Source: UBA6168 sp964423205
GTDB lineage: Bacteria; Bacteroidota; Bacteroidia; Chitinophagales; Saprospiraceae
Direction of reading: 5' to 3'
DNA: 64,000 nucleotides
NCBI GenBank assembly: GCA_964423205.1
Contig: CAYRDX010000008.1
Span: 1-64,000, forward strand
Under the pieces are notes generated by a model. The model searched no databases. It worked only from the letters and a program-made list of their open reading frames with translations, and had not been told where the DNA came from. How positions within the stretch are numbered: position 1 is the stretch's first letter; every line of letters begins with the position of its first letter. The position numbers and the translations under genes are program-made. Positions 36,390-44,508 of the stretch are shown piece after piece.

Positions 36390-37904
36390 ATGAAAAACGT
36401 TGGTCATATCAAGCAAATTATCGGCGCTGTAATTGACGTTAGTTTTGCTCAAAAAGGCTCCAAATTGCCTGAAATTCTCAATGCACTTGAAATTACCTGG
36501 CCCAATGGCGACAAACTCATTCTCGAGGTGCAGCAGCATCTTGGCGAAGACAGTGTAAGGGCCATTGCCATGGACTCAACTGATGGCCTCCAAAGAGGAA
36601 TGGAAGTAGTTGACCTGGGAGAACCTATCTCCATGCCAGTGGGTGAAGCAATAAAGGGGCGTTTGTTTAACGTAGTTGGCAATCCAATAGATGGTATTGG
36701 CCACGTTCCCAAAGACCAGACATACTCCATTCACCGCAAGCCACCTACTTATGAAGACCTGTCTGTAGAAAAAGAAGTTTTATATACCGGAATCAAGGTT
36801 ATTGACCTTATTGAGCCTTATATGAAAGGCGGTAAGATTGGTTTGTTTGGTGGCGCAGGCGTTGGTAAGACGGTTATTATCATGGAGTTGATTAACAATA
36901 TTGCCAAAGCTTACGAGGGTATTTCGGTTTTTGCCGGCGTTGGTGAACGTACCCGTGAAGGAAACGACCTGCTTCGGGAGATGATTGAATCAGGAGTAAT
37001 TAAATACGGCGAGGAGTTTACAAAGAGCATGGAAGAAGGCGGATGGGACCTGAATAAGGTTGATAAAGAAGCTTTGGCTAACTCTCAGGCCACCCTCGTG
37101 TTTGGTCAGATGAACGAGCCTCCGGGAGCCCGTGCACGTGTTGCACTTTCCGGTTTGACTGTTGCTGAGTACTATCGCGATGGTGATCTGAATGACCCAA
37201 CCGGGGGGCGCGACATCCTCTTTTTCATCGATAACATTTTCCGTTTCACCCAGGCAGGTTCGGAAGTATCAGCTCTTCTTGGCCGTATGCCATCGGCTGT
37301 TGGTTATCAACCAACACTTGCAACTGAAATGGGTTACATGCAGGAAAGGATTACCTCCACCAAGCGTGGCTCCATTACTTCAGTTCAGGCTGTCTATGTA
37401 CCTGCTGACGACTTGACAGACCCCGCTCCTGCAACAACTTTTGCGCACCTCGATGCCACCACGGTATTGAGCCGTAAGATTGCATCGCTGGGTATTTATC
37501 CAGCGGTAGATCCATTGGATTCCACAAGCCGTATTCTCGACCCTGCTATTATTGGGGACGAGCATTATAAGTGTGCACTTCGCGTAAAACGTATATTGCA
37601 GCGTTATAATGAATTGCTTGACATCATTGCCATCCTCGGTATGGAAGAACTTTCAGAAGAAGATAAACTGGTTGTTCATCGCGCACGTCGAGTTCAACGT
37701 TTCCTTTCACAGCCATTCCACGTTGCTGAAGCATTTACCGGAACGCCCGGCGTGATGGTTCCAATTGAAGAAACCATAAGGGGATTCAACATGATAATGG
37801 ATGGTGAAGTTGACCAATACCCTGAAGCAGCATTCATGCTTAAAGGCTCCATTGATGAAGTGATAGAAGCAGGTCAAAAGATGCTTGCAGAGGTTGGAGC
37901 CTAA
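36390..37904 (+). CDS. atpD: F0F1 ATP synthase subunit beta
   Basis: The 504-residue catalytic subunit of the F1 head, which makes ATP from ADP and phosphate using the proton or sodium gradient. The Walker A motif GGAGVGKT is followed by the GERTREGNDL segment, and the Walker B strand is DILFFIDNIFRF. The C-terminal region (EELSEEDKLVVHRARRVQRFLSQPF) is strongly conserved in the family. The ATG at 36390 begins MKNVGHIKQIIGAVIDVSF, the normal N-terminus. A TTG two codons earlier is less likely. It has its own promoter. atpC follows 189 bases later, with a repeat element in between. The remaining atp genes are not in the window, as is common in Bacteroidota where atpDC is split off. Confidence 0.98.
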   Translation: MKNVGHIKQIIGAVIDVSFAQKGSKLPEILNALEITWPNGDKLILEVQQHLGEDSVRAIAMDSTDGLQRGMEVVDLGEPISMPVGEAIKGRLFNVVGNPIDGIGHVPKDQTYSIHRKPPTYEDLSVEKEVLYTGIKVIDLIEPYMKGGKIGLFGGAGVGKTVIIMELINNIAKAYEGISVFAGVGERTREGNDLLREMIESGVIKYGEEFTKSMEEGGWDLNKVDKEALANSQATLVFGQMNEPPGARARVALSGLTVAEYYRDGDLNDPTGGRDILFFIDNIFRFTQAGSEVSALLGRMPSAVGYQPTLATEMGYMQERITSTKRGSITSVQAVYVPADDLTDPAPATTFAHLDATTVLSRKIASLGIYPAVDPLDSTSRILDPAIIGDEHYKCALRVKRILQRYNELLDIIAILGMEELSEEDKLVVHRARRVQRFLSQPFHVAEAFTGTPGVMVPIEETIRGFNMIMDGEVDQYPEAAFMLKGSIDEVIEAGQKMLAEVGA

Positions 37905-37923
37905 GTGATATCAAATGACATTA

Positions 37924-38067
37924 AGTAAAAAGGCAAAAGTAAAAAGGCAAAAGTAAAAAAGGCAAAAGTAAAAAGGCAACCCCATAGGGGCAGGCAGGCA
38001 AAAGTTTCCAACTGATTTTCAAGTGGTTAAGAAAATAATTTGGCAACTATATTTTTGACTAATTACT
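37924..38067 (+). repeat. Interspersed intergenic repeat, copy 2
   Basis: About 144 bases closely matching 31711-31826 in the same orientation relative to the genes. It has four AAAAGGCAAAAGT-like tandem units where copy 1 has two, then the same CCCCATAGGGG hairpin and GGCAGGCAGGC block. The terminal A/T-rich segment differs at only a few bases. It fills most of the gap between atpD and atpC. Confidence 0.87.
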
Positions 38068-38093
38068 AAATAACAAAAGCAGATTTCAGAACC

Positions 38094-38411
38094 ATGGCGA
38101 TGAACATCACGATTTTGACTCCCGAAAGGGAAATATTTAGTGGCGCTATTGTTTCACTCACAGTGCCTGGAACATCGGGTATGTTTCAGGTGCTGACCAA
38201 TCACGCACCAATCGTTTCTTCACTTTCATCAGGGAGCGTTCGACTGGTCACTAATGGCGGGGAGTATAGGTATTTTGATGAGGGGACTGGAACTATTATG
38301 ACCAGTTCAAAATCAGGAGAAACGCTTAAGTTCAAAGTTGACGGGGGTTTCATTGAGGTTTTGAGCAATGAGATTTCACTGTTGGTTAGAGGAGTGAAGA
38401 ATAATATTTAA
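38094..38411 (+). CDS. atpC: F0F1 ATP synthase subunit epsilon, short form
   Basis: A 105-residue epsilon subunit of the F1 central stalk. Only the N-terminal beta-sandwich is present (ITILTPEREIFSGAIVSLTVPGTSGMFQVLTNHAPIVSSL...), ending at SLLVRGVKNNI. The C-terminal helical hairpin, which in E. coli epsilon (about 139 aa) inhibits ATP hydrolysis, is absent. Short epsilons are usual in Bacteroidota, so this is probably ancestral rather than a truncation. The start could be either ATG at 38094 or 38100. It is probably transcribed together with atpD through the repeat element. A hairpin terminator lies 27 bases past the stop. Confidence 0.94.
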   Translation: MAMNITILTPEREIFSGAIVSLTVPGTSGMFQVLTNHAPIVSSLSSGSVRLVTNGGEYRYFDEGTGTIMTSSKSGETLKFKVDGGFIEVLSNEISLLVRGVKNNI

Positions 38412-38437
38412 TTGATTTTACGACAATCGAATCATAG

Positions 38438-38470
38438 AAAAGAGGAGGTTTCTTGCCTACTCTTTTTTTT
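38438..38470 (+). terminator. Intrinsic terminator of atpDC
   Basis: The stem AAAAGAG (38438-38444) pairs with CTCTTTT (38460-38466), with an inner AGG/CCT pairing. It runs straight into a T-run (38463-38470) shortly after the atpC stop. Confidence 0.65.
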
Positions 38471-38709
38471 GCCCCAAAAAATATTGGTGGAAATGCCGGG
38501 GTTGCAAAGTTCAGTTTGAGTCAATTTTGTTGCTTTCAGCTGGTAGTAAGCTTAACGACAAATTGCTAATAAATTGATCTTAGATATCATTTACATACTA
38601 TAAATTCGGCCTCGCTTTTAGGGTAAATTCTAAAAGCAGCGTTTTGAGTAATAGTTGCGTTTTCAGACCGAAGTTAAATCGAATTCATACACTTTCATTT
38701 GATGGTGAC

Positions 38710-38739
38710 CCGCTAATGCCCTGTTAGCGGTAGTTTTTT
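38710..38739 (+). terminator. Terminator-like hairpin upstream of the susC promoter
   Basis: CCGCTAA (38710-38716) pairs with TTAGCGG (38724-38730), with a 7-base loop, followed by TAGTTTTTT. It lies 300 bases after atpC and just before a candidate promoter for susC, so it may insulate susC from readthrough. The rest of 38412-38846 holds no gene. Confidence 0.55.
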
Positions 38740-38748
38740 AGATTGACA

Positions 38749-38790
38749 TTGTTGAGCGTTTTTCAAAGCCATCTTTGACCATTGGGTCAA
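38749..38790 (+). promoter_or_regulatory. Candidate susC promoter with overlapping inverted repeat
   Basis: TTG at 38749-38751 and CATCTTTG at 38770-38777 (7 of 8 to TAnnTTTG) are 18 bases apart. The inverted repeat TTGACC-ATTG-GGTCAA (38775-38790) overlaps the -7 box and probable transcription start, a position suited to an operator. susC starts 57 bases further on. Confidence 0.4.
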
Positions 38791-38846
38791 GGAATGGGTG
38801 TTTTATAATTTTCATTTATTTATCAAGTTAACCAAATCTCAATTGT

Positions 38847-41800
38847 ATGAAAAAACACCTTTTGATGTTCATGCTTTTGCTGGCCGGTGCTGCTACTCTT
38901 ATGGCACAACGGACAGTATCCGGCAAGGTTACTGACGATAATGGTGAAGCATTAATTGGAGCTTCCATTATTGCGGGAGGGACCTCAGTCGGTACAACCA
39001 GTGAACTGGATGGCACTTTTAGCCTTCAGGTTCCTGCTGGAGTGACTTCACTGATAGTCAGTTATACTGGCTTTTTAACCAAAGAAGTTGAATTGACTGC
39101 TTCTACTGTCTATAATATTACCCTGGCTACTAATGTGGTAGCAATCACAGAGGTGGTAGTTGTAGGTTACGGTACTCAGGCTAAGCGAGAGGTAACAGGA
39201 TCTATTGCCCAGGTAAAAGGTAATGACATTGCAAGTCTTGCAACTCCTTCCTTTGAATCCCAGCTTGCTGGCCGCGCTCCCGGTGTTCAGGTAACTACTC
39301 AAACAGGTGTTTTGGGTGAAGCACCCCGTATCCGGATCCGCGGTATTGGTTCTATTTCATCCGGCAATTATCCATTGGTTGTGGTGGACGGTGTTCCCAT
39401 TTTCACCGGGGACCTCGGAGGTTATGCTTCCAACAACGCATTAGGAGACATCAACCCTGCTGACATCGAGTCCATTGAAATCTTGAAAGACGGTTCCGCT
39501 ACGGCTATTTACGGCTCACGTGCTGCAAATGGTGTTATGTTGATTACAACAAAAAAAGGATCAAAAGATAAATTTCAGCTTACCTACAATAACTATTTAG
39601 GTGTTGCTCAACCCGTTAATTTGTTCGATTTGTTGAATGCAGAAGAATCCATTCTGATCAACAACGAAAAGCGTGCAAATGCAGGTCAATCAGCCATTGC
39701 TGAAACTTCAACTGCCAATCCAAAGGTTGATGAAGATTGGCAGCGTGCAGTTCTCAGAGATAATGCCTTCCAGCAGGATCACAATATCTCTGCCTCTGGT
39801 CAAACCGATGCCACCAATTACTACTTCTCTTTGGGTTATACCAGCCAGGAAGGGGTCAGTCTTCCCAATGAATTAAGTCGTTTTACCTTCCGTTCAAACC
39901 TGGAGCAGAAGGTGAAAAAATGGCTCACAGTTGGTACCAACATTGGCGTTACCCGTTCAGAATATTTTGGTATGAACACTGGAGGAAATGCGCTTTCCGG
40001 TAATATTTTTTCTGCCATCAGGCAGTTGCCCAATACGCCAATTTACAATCCTGCTCACCCAACCGGTTATAATATTGACTTAGCGACACCAACATTGGTA
40101 GGTCGCTGGAACAATGCCACTACTATTGGTGACAACCTTCCGAATATTATTTACACGTTAAACAACAACGTTTACAATACAAAAGTAAACCGCACGTTGG
40201 CCAATGCTTTTGGCCAGGTCAATATCCTGGATGGTTTGACATTCAGAACGCAGGTAGGTGTTGACGTTACAGGCACAGAGGGTATGCTTTACTGGAATCC
40301 GCTTCATGGTGACGGGCAATCTGTAAATGGACGTATGTATAACAATTACCAGAACCTTACTCGCTGGAATGTCCAAAACGTATTGTCCTTTAACAAGACT
40401 CTTGGAGAAAACCACAACTTTGGAGCTGTATTGGTTAATGAATACCAAAAGCAACGCATTAACTCTTTCGAGGCTGCTGGTACTGATTTATCCAACCCAT
40501 TCTTCAAGCATAACGTTATCAGTGGTTCTTTTGGCACCCAGTTATCAGGTGGTGGCTTAACAGAAAATGGCTTCATTTCCTATGCAGCCCGTGTTAACTA
40601 TAATTTTGCAAGGAAGTATTTCTTCCAGGCCTCTATGCGTTACGACGGACTTTCATCCATGCCTGAAGCCAATAAATGGGGTACTTTCCCAGGTGTGTCT
40701 ATTGGTTGGGACATAGCACAGGAGTCATTCCTTAGAGATAATAGGTTGGTAAGTGAATTCAAATTGCGTGGATCATTTGCCGAGGTAGGTAACATCTCTG
40801 TTGGAAACTATCCTTATGCCGGTCTGTACGGTGCCGCCAAATATGGCGACTACAATGGTCTTGGTTTCGTCCAGATGGGTAACAATTTGCTTCAGTGGGA
40901 AACCAGTGTCAAGTATGGCGGTGGTTTTGATGCGGCTTTTTTGGATGGTAAGTATCGTTTCACCTACGACTACTTCCTGAATGACCAGGATCAACTCATC
41001 CTGAGTTTGCCTACTCCCCCATCATTTGGTATCCCTGGAAACTCTTATTCCAAGAACGTTGGCGCCATGCGCAACTGGGGACATGAGTTCTCCGTGGATG
41101 CTAATTTGATAAGGAAGAGAGACTTTACTTTGAACGCCAATGCAAACATCAGCCTTGTTAAGAATGAGGTAACTGCATTGTATGGTGAGCAAAAAGAAAT
41201 CATCGGAACTTATACCATTATTCGAATTGGTGAATCTATTAACTCAATTTACGGCTTCGACTATGTGGGCGTTAATAAGGCTAATGGCAACCCAATTTAC
41301 CGTAAGGCCGATGGCACCTTGGTGCAAGGTAATATCCCAACATCCTCGTACAGGTTGTACAATCCTGAAAATGCAGCCGACGTATCACAAACTGCATCAC
41401 TTAGTTCAGTTACTGATAAGAAAGTACTCGGCACTTCGTTGCCAACATATTTCGGAGCCTTCAGTCTTAACTCTACCTTCAAAGGTTTTGATGTAAACAT
41501 GATGTTCCGTTTTAGCGGCGGCAACCATATCATGAACCGTACCCGCGACGACCTGAATCAGCATTCATTTACCAACAATGGCCGCGAAATTCTGGGCCGC
41601 TGGAAGAGCGCCTCGGAACCTGGCGACGGATGGACGCCTCGTCTTTGGGCTCAGGGAGGTAACTTTATCAACTTCACAGGGCAAACCAATAGTCGTTTTG
41701 TTGAAAAAGCTGACTTTGTCAAATTCCAAAACTTCGTGATTGGTTACAATCTGCCAAAATCTGTGATTCAAAGGGCTGGTTTTGAAAGAATACGTTTGTT

Positions 41801-41933
41801 CGCTCAAGGCCAGGAGTTGTTCATGCTTACGGATTATACCGGAATTGACCCGGAAATGGAATCAGGTGGGGTTGATTTTAACGGTACGCCCAGACAAAGG
41901 ACATTTACCTTTGGTGTGAACGTAGTATTCTAA
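38847..41933 (+). CDS. SusC/RagA-type TonB-dependent outer-membrane transporter
   Basis: A 1028-residue outer-membrane transporter that, with a SusD-type lipoprotein, imports glycans, peptides or other ligands using TonB energy. It has a signal peptide (about 1-20, ...ATLMAQ) and a carboxypeptidase-D-like N-terminal domain (RTVSGKVTDDNGEALIGASI...). The SusC-type TonB-box region is EVVVVGYGTQ, then the plug (RIRIRGIGSISSGNYPLVVVDGVPI..., ADIESIEILKDGSATAIYGSRAANGV) and a barrel ending in ...GVNVVF. The C-terminal phenylalanine is the usual barrel signal. The SusD partner starts 20 bases downstream. No glycoside hydrolase, peptidase or ECF/anti-sigma pair adjoins it, so the substrate is not predictable. 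Confidence 0.95.
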   Translation: MKKHLLMFMLLLAGAATLMAQRTVSGKVTDDNGEALIGASIIAGGTSVGTTSELDGTFSLQVPAGVTSLIVSYTGFLTKEVELTASTVYNITLATNVVAITEVVVVGYGTQAKREVTGSIAQVKGNDIASLATPSFESQLAGRAPGVQVTTQTGVLGEAPRIRIRGIGSISSGNYPLVVVDGVPIFTGDLGGYASNNALGDINPADIESIEILKDGSATAIYGSRAANGVMLITTKKGSKDKFQLTYNNYLGVAQPVNLFDLLNAEESILINNEKRANAGQSAIAETSTANPKVDEDWQRAVLRDNAFQQDHNISASGQTDATNYYFSLGYTSQEGVSLPNELSRFTFRSNLEQKVKKWLTVGTNIGVTRSEYFGMNTGGNALSGNIFSAIRQLPNTPIYNPAHPTGYNIDLATPTLVGRWNNATTIGDNLPNIIYTLNNNVYNTKVNRTLANAFGQVNILDGLTFRTQVGVDVTGTEGMLYWNPLHGDGQSVNGRMYNNYQNLTRWNVQNVLSFNKTLGENHNFGAVLVNEYQKQRINSFEAAGTDLSNPFFKHNVISGSFGTQLSGGGLTENGFISYAARVNYNFARKYFFQASMRYDGLSSMPEANKWGTFPGVSIGWDIAQESFLRDNRLVSEFKLRGSFAEVGNISVGNYPYAGLYGAAKYGDYNGLGFVQMGNNLLQWETSVKYGGGFDAAFLDGKYRFTYDYFLNDQDQLILSLPTPPSFGIPGNSYSKNVGAMRNWGHEFSVDANLIRKRDFTLNANANISLVKNEVTALYGEQKEIIGTYTIIRIGESINSIYGFDYVGVNKANGNPIYRKADGTLVQGNIPTSSYRLYNPENAADVSQTASLSSVTDKKVLGTSLPTYFGAFSLNSTFKGFDVNMMFRFSGGNHIMNRTRDDLNQHSFTNNGREILGRWKSASEPGDGWTPRLWAQGGNFINFTGQTNSRFVEKADFVKFQNFVIGYNLPKSVIQRAGFERIRLFAQGQELFMLTDYTGIDPEMESGGVDFNGTPRQRTFTFGVNVVF

Positions 41934-41953
41934 TTAACTAAATCGAAGTAAAT

Positions 41954-43549
41954 ATGAAAAATATAATCAATAAAGGGGCTGTCGTACTGATGACCTTACT
42001 TGTGGTCTCAGTATTGCTCAACAGCTGCACAAAGGAGAAAATCCTGGATTTATCTCCTTACAACCAGGTTTCCGAACTTACTGCATTTACTTCCCCTTCG
42101 CTTATTGAGCTTTCCGTTGTTGGTATGTACAATGCAGCACAGAGAGGTGATTATGGTGGAGGACTGAGGGGTTATCCTTTCGGCGCTGCATTTGTTCAGC
42201 AGGGAGACTGCCGTGGCGAGGATGCCGTTAATCAGCAGGCTTTTTATCGCTTTACTTATGAAGGCACTTATGATGCAACCACATTGAATAATAGATATTA
42301 TTGGGAAGATACCTACCGGCTTATCAATCGTTGCAATATCGTTATTGATGGTGTTAAGAAAGCTGCCACAAGCGGTATTATTACCGACGCAGTAGCCAAA
42401 GCTTACGAAGGCGAAGCCCGCTTATTGCGTGCTGCTGCTTACCACGAATTGTTGATCATGTTTGCCCGTCCCTACAGGCATTCTGCTGATGCATCGCATC
42501 AGGGTGTTCCTTATCACGATACGCCGTTCACAACCACAGCGGCTATCGATGAAGGAATGAAGAAAGGCCGGGAAACCGTTGCTTTCGTTTACGGGAAAAT
42601 TTTGGAAGACCTGACTTTTGCTGAAGCCAACTTGCCAACAAGAGCTGGCAGAACTGGAAACACCAAAATGTCCCGCGGAACTAAAGGTGCTGCAGTAGCT
42701 TACAAAGTGAGGATATTTCAGCACATGTATCTCTGGCCCGATGTCATTAGGGAAGGTTTGAAGCTGATGCCGGGTGGCACACTTGCCGGTGAGTACGCTT
42801 TGGGTTCTACTCCTTATGCAGTATGGAATACACCTTATACCAGCACCGAGATGATTTATGGAATGGAAAACTCAGCTACGAACAATCCCGGTGTGAATGC
42901 AGCATTAGCATCACAGTACAAGCGTCGTTTGCTGGTTTGCATAAGTCCTATCATTTGGAGGAACAAATTCTGGCGGGCGGATGACTTGCGCAGAACGGAA
43001 GGTCAATTGTATTTCACGGCTTCCAATCAGAAGTACAGCAACAAATACAAAGACGATGTGAATTATACAGACCCATCTCCTATGATGCGTTTTGCAGAGG
43101 TAGTGTTGAATATGGCTGAGGCTTATGCCCGTAACAACGATGTTACCAATGGTTTGACCTATTTGAATATGGTTCGTAACCGCGCATTGGCCAGCCCAAC
43201 AACGCAGGCTTATACAGCCGCTTCTTTTGCGAACAACGTAGCATTGTTAGAGGCTATTTTGGCCGAGCGTCGTATCGAGCTTGCCATGGAAGGCCGTCGT
43301 TGGCCAGACATTCACCGTTTGCAGCATGATCCACATTTCCCAATTGCGGGAATCCCTGCAAAAGTTGCCAACTTAAACCCAGTACCCGCCGCCTGGTTTA
43401 CCGGCGCTGGCGAATTTGGTGCTAACTCAGGTGAGGTAAGAGGAATTGCGGCTGTACCGTATGCCAATTTCAAGTTCTTATGGCCCATTCCACTTTCAGA
43501 AACTAATGCCAACCCAACATTGGCAAAACAACAGAACCCCGGTTACTAA
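41954..43549 (+). CDS. SusD/RagB-type nutrient-binding outer-membrane lipoprotein
   Basis: A 531-residue surface lipoprotein that caps the SusC transporter and binds its ligand. The signal ends in a lipobox with the acylated cysteine in SVLLNSC, followed by TKEK. SusD hallmarks are present: early LDLSPYNQVSELTAF, the TPR-like stretches EGEARLLRAAAYHELLIMFARPY and RFAEVVLNMAEAYARNND, and the C-terminal LEAILAERRIELAMEGRRWPDIHRL. The protein ends with a typical WPIPLSETNANPTLAKQQNPGY segment. It lies 20 bases after susC and is surely co-transcribed. A hairpin terminator follows. Confidence 0.95.
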   Translation: MKNIINKGAVVLMTLLVVSVLLNSCTKEKILDLSPYNQVSELTAFTSPSLIELSVVGMYNAAQRGDYGGGLRGYPFGAAFVQQGDCRGEDAVNQQAFYRFTYEGTYDATTLNNRYYWEDTYRLINRCNIVIDGVKKAATSGIITDAVAKAYEGEARLLRAAAYHELLIMFARPYRHSADASHQGVPYHDTPFTTTAAIDEGMKKGRETVAFVYGKILEDLTFAEANLPTRAGRTGNTKMSRGTKGAAVAYKVRIFQHMYLWPDVIREGLKLMPGGTLAGEYALGSTPYAVWNTPYTSTEMIYGMENSATNNPGVNAALASQYKRRLLVCISPIIWRNKFWRADDLRRTEGQLYFTASNQKYSNKYKDDVNYTDPSPMMRFAEVVLNMAEAYARNNDVTNGLTYLNMVRNRALASPTTQAYTAASFANNVALLEAILAERRIELAMEGRRWPDIHRLQHDPHFPIAGIPAKVANLNPVPAAWFTGAGEFGANSGEVRGIAAVPYANFKFLWPIPLSETNANPTLAKQQNPGY

Positions 43550-43570
43550 TTTGATTTAGTATAAAAAACC

Positions 43571-43616
43571 AAGGCTGTATCAGAATTCATTTTCTGGTAC
43601 AGCCTTTTTCTTTTTA
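43571..43616. terminator. Terminator after susD, possibly bidirectional
   Basis: AAGGCTGTA (43571-43579) pairs with TACAGCCTT (43598-43606), with extra inner pairing. It is followed by TTTCTTTTT on the plus strand and preceded by AAAAAACC, which gives a T-run on the minus strand. It lies between convergent susD and the DUF1232 gene. Confidence 0.7.
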
Positions 43617-43644
43617 GGTAAGAAAAGGTAGGAATGGTGTGGGC

Positions 43645-44028
43645 TTATAATTTGGCATCCACTTCGGCAAGATCTTCTAAGTTGAATTCGCCAAACCAGG
43701 CCTTTAGCTTTTTACGAGCCTGAATTCTAACGTCATCATTGATGTAGCAGGCCAGGGTTACCAATCCAAAACTCAATACTCCAATATCATCTGTAAATCC
43801 CAGGATGGGAGTCAGGTCAGGGATTGCATCAAAAGGAGCGAGCAAATAGCCCAATACTCCAATAATAATGTTCTTGGCGTAAACTGGAGTTTCCCTTTTT
43901 ATCAATGAATAATAGAGCAGCAAAGCGCTGTAAGTTGTTTTTAGTCCGGCACTCCGGGCTACTTTCTGCGCCTTTTTCAAAAAGCTGCCAGATTCTAACT
44001 CCTTGCTGTACTTGTCTGAATTTTCCAT
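43645..44028 (-). CDS. YkvA/DUF1232 family small membrane protein
   Basis: A 127-residue protein with the DUF1232 (YkvA) core: a hydrophobic helix pair around AKNIIIGVLGYLLAPFDAIPDLTPILGFTDDIGVLSFGLV. The conserved P-x-D-x-I-P-D motif lies between the two helices. Cytoplasmic or peripheral membrane location is likely, and the function of the family is unknown. The ATG at 44026-44028 is chosen because the family normally starts close to a charged segment (MENSDKYSKE). An ATG nine codons upstream is possible. The gene follows the two-helix membrane protein gene by 35 bases on the same strand, forming a likely two-gene unit. Confidence 0.85.
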   Translation of the reverse strand: MENSDKYSKELESGSFLKKAQKVARSAGLKTTYSALLLYYSLIKRETPVYAKNIIIGVLGYLLAPFDAIPDLTPILGFTDDIGVLSFGLVTLACYINDDVRIQARKKLKAWFGEFNLEDLAEVDAKL

Positions 44029-44063
44029 ATAGAATATTACAACTACTGAATACAAGATTTGGT

Positions 44064-44420
44064 TTAGTCCTTCGTCGAATCGATTCCCATTTTCTGCAAC
44101 AGCTTCTCAAATACTTTTTCTCTTTTCCGGTTGAGTCCGTATGAGCCTGAAGTCAATGCAGTGGTGATAAAGTATATCATTCCGACGACAAAAATACTAA
44201 CACTCAGGAAGCCTATCCCTTTGGTAAAAAGTGCTACAGAGTAAGATATGAACCATGGCAATCCAATCCACAGGTCTCTTTTCATCAGCTCACGTGTGCG
44301 TGCGAGAGTCGCTTTGACTTTTTCAGGAGTCAACTCTTCCGCCATCAATTTATTTCTGTCTTTTGCAGGTAATGGACTCAGGATGCTTTCCATATCCTTT
44401 TTGGCTAATTTATCGGGCAT
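44064..44420 (-). CDS. Small membrane protein with two predicted helices, unknown function
   Basis: A 118-residue protein that I do not recognise as a named family, though its layout fits 2TM-domain proteins of Bacteroidota. Residues 1-48 are charged and helical (LPAKDRNKLMAEELTPEKVKATLARTREL). Two hydrophobic segments follow, about residues 50-68 (LWIGLPWFISYSVALF) and 72-93 (IGFLSVSIFVVGMIYFITTAL). The chain ends in a basic tail (LNRKREKVFEKLLQK). Both termini would be cytoplasmic. It is the first gene of a probable unit with the DUF1232 protein. A -7 box lies just upstream at 44437-44444. Confidence 0.7.
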   Translation of the reverse strand: MPDKLAKKDMESILSPLPAKDRNKLMAEELTPEKVKATLARTRELMKRDLWIGLPWFISYSVALFTKGIGFLSVSIFVVGMIYFITTALTSGSYGLNRKREKVFEKLLQKMGIDSTKD

Positions 44421-44436
44421 GTCAGGCGAATTTTTG

Positions 44437-44444
44437 CAAAAATA
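44437..44444 (-). promoter_or_regulatory. Bacteroidota -7 box upstream of the two-helix protein gene
   Basis: On the minus strand this reads TATTTTTG, an exact TAnnTTTG match 17 bases before the ATG at 44420. The leader would be only about 10 bases. No clear -33 TTG was found. Confidence 0.35.
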
Positions 44445-44508
44445 GATGGATCAGCCTTTTTTCAGGACATGATCTTAAATAATCTTGAAGAATTGTAAAA
44501 GGATAAGA

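Noticed and set aside
37924..37980. Short tandem AAAAGGCAAAAGT units considered as a CRISPR array
   Set aside because: Units are about 13 bases with no unique spacers and no cas genes nearby. They form part of an interspersed repeat.
38847..43549. SusC/SusD pair as a full polysaccharide utilisation locus
   Set aside because: No glycoside hydrolase, lyase, esterase or dedicated regulator adjoins the pair. The neighbours are atp genes and a DUF1232 protein.
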